Shown here in pieces: positions 4,386 to 5,562 of a stretch of DNA of 5,562 bases. The notes under the pieces were generated by a model, which worked only from the letters and a program-made list of their open reading frames with translations, was not told the DNA's origin and searched no databases. Origin of the DNA: Thermoleophilia bacterium (GTDB lineage: Bacteria; Actinomycetota; Thermoleophilia; Miltoncostaeales; Miltoncostaeaceae); NCBI GenBank assembly GCA_016463385.1, contig JAEMRL010000191.1, positions 1-5,562 on the forward strand, written 5' to 3'. Position 1 is the first letter of the stretch; each line of letters opens with the position of its first letter. The position numbers and the translations under genes are program-made.

Positions 4386-4811
4386 TCAGCCGCCCTTGGG
4401 TCCACCACCGAAGAACTTCTCCGCCGCGTCCCAGCCGGGGCCGGGGCCGCCGTTGGCGCCGCCCTCGTCCCCCACCATGGGGAACGCCGTCCGCGAGGCG
4501 TCCCCGGTGTCCGCGCCGGGCGCCGCGGCCTCCTCCTCCTCGTCGCCGCGCAGCGACTCGATCTCGGCGACCTTCGCCTCGATCTCCATCAGCTTCGCCT
4601 CGACGGCGCCCACCTCCGGGGCCAGCGGCTCCTCGGCGATCGTGCCGGCGCGCACCAGCTCGTAGGCGCGCTCGCCGAGCTCCTCCAGGGCCGCGCGGTG
4701 CTGACGCTGCAGCAACCGCCGCTCGCCCTCGACGCGGGCGCGCTTGAGCGACATCTGGACGTCGGTCGCAAGCCGGTTCGCCTGCTTGGCGATTGAGTCC
4801 AGAACCGTCAT
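4386..4811 (-). CDS. Helical, probably coiled-coil protein with acidic and Gly-rich tail, unknown function
   Basis: A 141-residue soluble protein not recognised as a named family. Residues 1-55 (MTVLDSIAKQANRLATDVQM through RRLLQRQHRAALEELGERAYELVR) are long amphipathic helix rich in Arg, Leu and Glu. A break at AGTIAEEPLAPEVG (55-68) is followed by a second helix, AVEAKLMEIEAKVAEIESLRG (69-89), with heptad-like Leu/Ile/Val spacing, suggesting a helical hairpin or dimeric coiled coil. The rest looks disordered: an acidic run DEEEEAAAPGADTGD (90-104), then a Gly/Pro-rich stretch ending WDAAEKFFGGGPKGG. There is no signal peptide, membrane segment or cysteine. The start at ATG 4811 is very well supported by AAGGAGG five bases upstream. 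A -10-like TACAAT at 4859-4854 implies a leader of about 36 nt. The architecture would suit an adaptor or scaffold, but this is only inference. It is divergent from the prepilin gene. Confidence 0.8.
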   Translation of the reverse strand: MTVLDSIAKQANRLATDVQMSLKRARVEGERRLLQRQHRAALEELGERAYELVRAGTIAEEPLAPEVGAVEAKLMEIEAKVAEIESLRGDEEEEAAAPGADTGDASRTAFPMVGDEGGANGGPGPGWDAAEKFFGGGPKGG

Positions 4812-4853
4812 CGTCGCCTCCTTCGAGCCGTCCTGCGGGCCGTCGTGGGCCGG

Positions 4854-4859
4854 ATTGTA
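4854..4859 (-). promoter_or_regulatory. Candidate -10 element for the coiled-coil protein gene
   Basis: TACAAT on the minus strand matches TATAAT at five of six bases and stands out in this GC-rich sequence. It lies 42 nt before the ATG at 4811, with AAGGAGG in the implied leader. The -35 region (about 4877-4882, GTCGGT) is weak. Confidence 0.45.
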
Positions 4860-4931
4860 CCCGCCTGCCCCGGCGCACCGACATACCCGTCCTGTTGCGA
4901 TCGGGTGCAGAGTCGTACGCGGGTGCGCTCG

Positions 4932-4937
4932 TACGGT
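4932..4937 (+). promoter_or_regulatory. Candidate -10 element of the TadE-like gene (leaderless start)
   Basis: TACGGT fits TAnnnT and is followed by 6 nt and then the ATG at 4944, which again suggests an mRNA beginning at the start codon. There is no ribosome binding site. The 132-nt gap 4812-4943 holds this and the divergent TACAAT element, and no gene. Confidence 0.38.
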
Positions 4938-4943
4938 CGCGGA

Positions 4944-5562
4944 ATGACCAGCAGCGGGCAGCGCGGCCAGGCCGCGGTCGAGGCGATCGGCATCGCCGTG
5001 GTGGTGGCGCTGCTGATGGCGGCCACGGCGGCCTGGCTGGCCGGGGTGACGGGCTCCGCGGCCCGTCCGCCGGACGTCGTCGGCCGAGCGGCTCGGCGAT
5101 GGTTTCGACCAGCGGATCTTCTCCCGCCCGGCCCTGCCGCCGTTCCTGTCGGCCCCGGCAGGAGGGGCGGCGCCGATCGGCCGCGCGCTCGCAGCGGCCG
5201 GACGCGGCGTGGTGAGCGCGGCGATCGTCTATGCGCGGGCACGCAACCAGTATGCGGTGGGGTTCGGCGAGCGGCTGCGCGAGCGGGTCGGCGAGATCCT
5301 CCGCGACCCGCTGGGCGATCCCGGGGACCTCCCCGACGCGGACATGTTCACGCTCCGCGGGCTCGGCCTCGCCGCCGCGCGGCGCGCGGGCGAGCTCTGG
5401 GACTACGCCCGCTTCCTGCGGACGCTGCCGCCCGAGGAGGCGGTCATGCGGGCGGCGCGCGACGCCGGGCGGGAGTCGGCCGACGCCGCGATCGAGGTCG
5501 CGCAGGGCGCGCTGCGCCGCCGCCTCCTCCGGGGCGGGCGCGGCGCACCGCCGGCCCCTCCC
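4944..5562 (+). CDS. TadE-like prepilin protein, apparent frameshift near 5085, 3' end outside the window
   Basis: The first 47 codons (4944-5084) encode MTSSGQRG then QAAVEAIGIAVVVALLMAATAAWLAG. This is a short leader and a class III prepilin-like cleavage site, G8|Q9 with Glu13 at +5, followed by a hydrophobic helix (14-35). It is typical of TadE-like and other type IV pilin-related proteins, exported and processed by a prepilin peptidase. From about 5086 the protein-like reading moves forward one base: ERLGDGFDQRIFSRPALPPF, then helical segments such as SAAIVYARARNQYAVGFGERLRERVGEI, LRGLGLAAARRAGELWDYARFL and RESADAAIEVAQGALRRRLL. Third-position G/C is high in the first frame before the switch and in the second after it. 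Dropping one base at 5084-5085 would fuse them into at least 206 residues. Neither frame meets a stop before the window ends. The second frame has a TGA at 5047-5049 and no ATG/GTG until GTG 5209, so an independent second gene would lose clearly protein-like sequence. The C-terminal part is not recognised. Confidence 0.6.
   Translation, partial: MTSSGQRGQAAVEAIGIAVVVALLMAATAAWLAGVTGSAARPPDVVGRAARRWFRPADLLPPGPAAVPVGPGRRGGADRPRARSGRTRRGERGDRLCAGTQPVCGGVRRAAARAGRRDPPRPAGRSRGPPRRGHVHAPRARPRRRAARGRALGLRPLPADAAARGGGHAGGARRRAGVGRRRDRGRAGRAAPPPPPGRARRTAGPS
5083..5097. repeat. Perfect inverted repeat at the frame switch
   Basis: GCCGAG, loop CGG, CTCGGC is a 6-bp perfect GC-rich hairpin in the TadE-like gene, covering exactly the bases where the coding frame changes. 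Such hairpins are common sites of base-calling or polymerase slips. They can also stimulate ribosomal frameshifting. Confidence 0.6.

Noticed and set aside
4246..4884. A 212-codon minus-strand open frame over the coiled-coil gene
   Set aside because: It reads as Arg/Gly repeats and lacks a start signal, whereas the frame 4386-4811 has AAGGAGG, a TACAAT element and a normal amino-acid mix.
4793..5215. A plus-strand open frame of 140 codons over the start of the prepilin gene
   Set aside because: It is Arg/Gly/Ser-rich without a domain. The other plus frame shows a textbook prepilin signal and hydrophobic helix from ATG 4944.
1..5562. CRISPR repeats, tRNA or rRNA genes, insertion sequences, toxin-antitoxin pairs or other defence genes
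   Set aside because: No direct-repeat array, cloverleaf, transposase motif, terminal inverted repeat or defence-type domain was found on either strand by reading.

Overview
This window is very GC-rich, and its real genes end nearly every codon in G or C. Several genes start right after a -10-like TAnnnT hexamer with no room for a ribosome binding site, which suggests leaderless mRNAs. Together with the protein types (Bcp peroxiredoxin, GYD protein, TadE-like prepilin), this points to a high-GC actinobacterium. A deep lineage such as Thermoleophilia is my guess, not something the sequence proves. I see no rRNA, tRNA, CRISPR array, transposase or phage gene, so this looks like an ordinary, tightly packed chromosomal segment.

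Layout. (1) 1-870, plus: the C-terminal part of a PAS-type sensor histidine kinase with an unusual H-box. (2) 806-1459, minus: a GNAT acetyltransferase whose 3' end overlaps the kinase gene tail to tail. (3) 1539-2944, plus: a compact three-gene run of Bcp/PrxQ thiol peroxidase, GGCT-fold (gamma-glutamylcyclotransferase-like) protein and single-domain rhodanese. (4) 2952-3275, minus: a small helical protein of unknown function, divergent from (5) 3397-3702, plus: a GYD-domain protein. (6) 3720-3890 and 3977-4264, minus: two small zinc-ribbon proteins, the second with a C-terminal membrane helix. (7) 4386-4811, minus: a helical, probably coiled-coil protein with an acidic then Gly-rich tail. 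(8) 4944 to the window end, plus: a TadE-like prepilin whose reading frame breaks at a perfect hairpin near 5085 and which continues past the window.

How the genes fit together. The clearest functional unit is the peroxidase/GGCT-like/rhodanese run, whose products all plausibly handle thiols or sulfur. The spacing is 10 nt, then a 14-nt overlap, and the rhodanese ribosome binding site lies inside the preceding gene. The remaining genes are short, mostly single transcription units with their own promoter-like elements, and I see no reason to join them into one pathway. I found no convincing new multi-gene system. The observations most worth following are the displaced H-box histidine, the frameshift and hairpin in the prepilin gene, the repeated leaderless start architecture and the thiol-handling operon.
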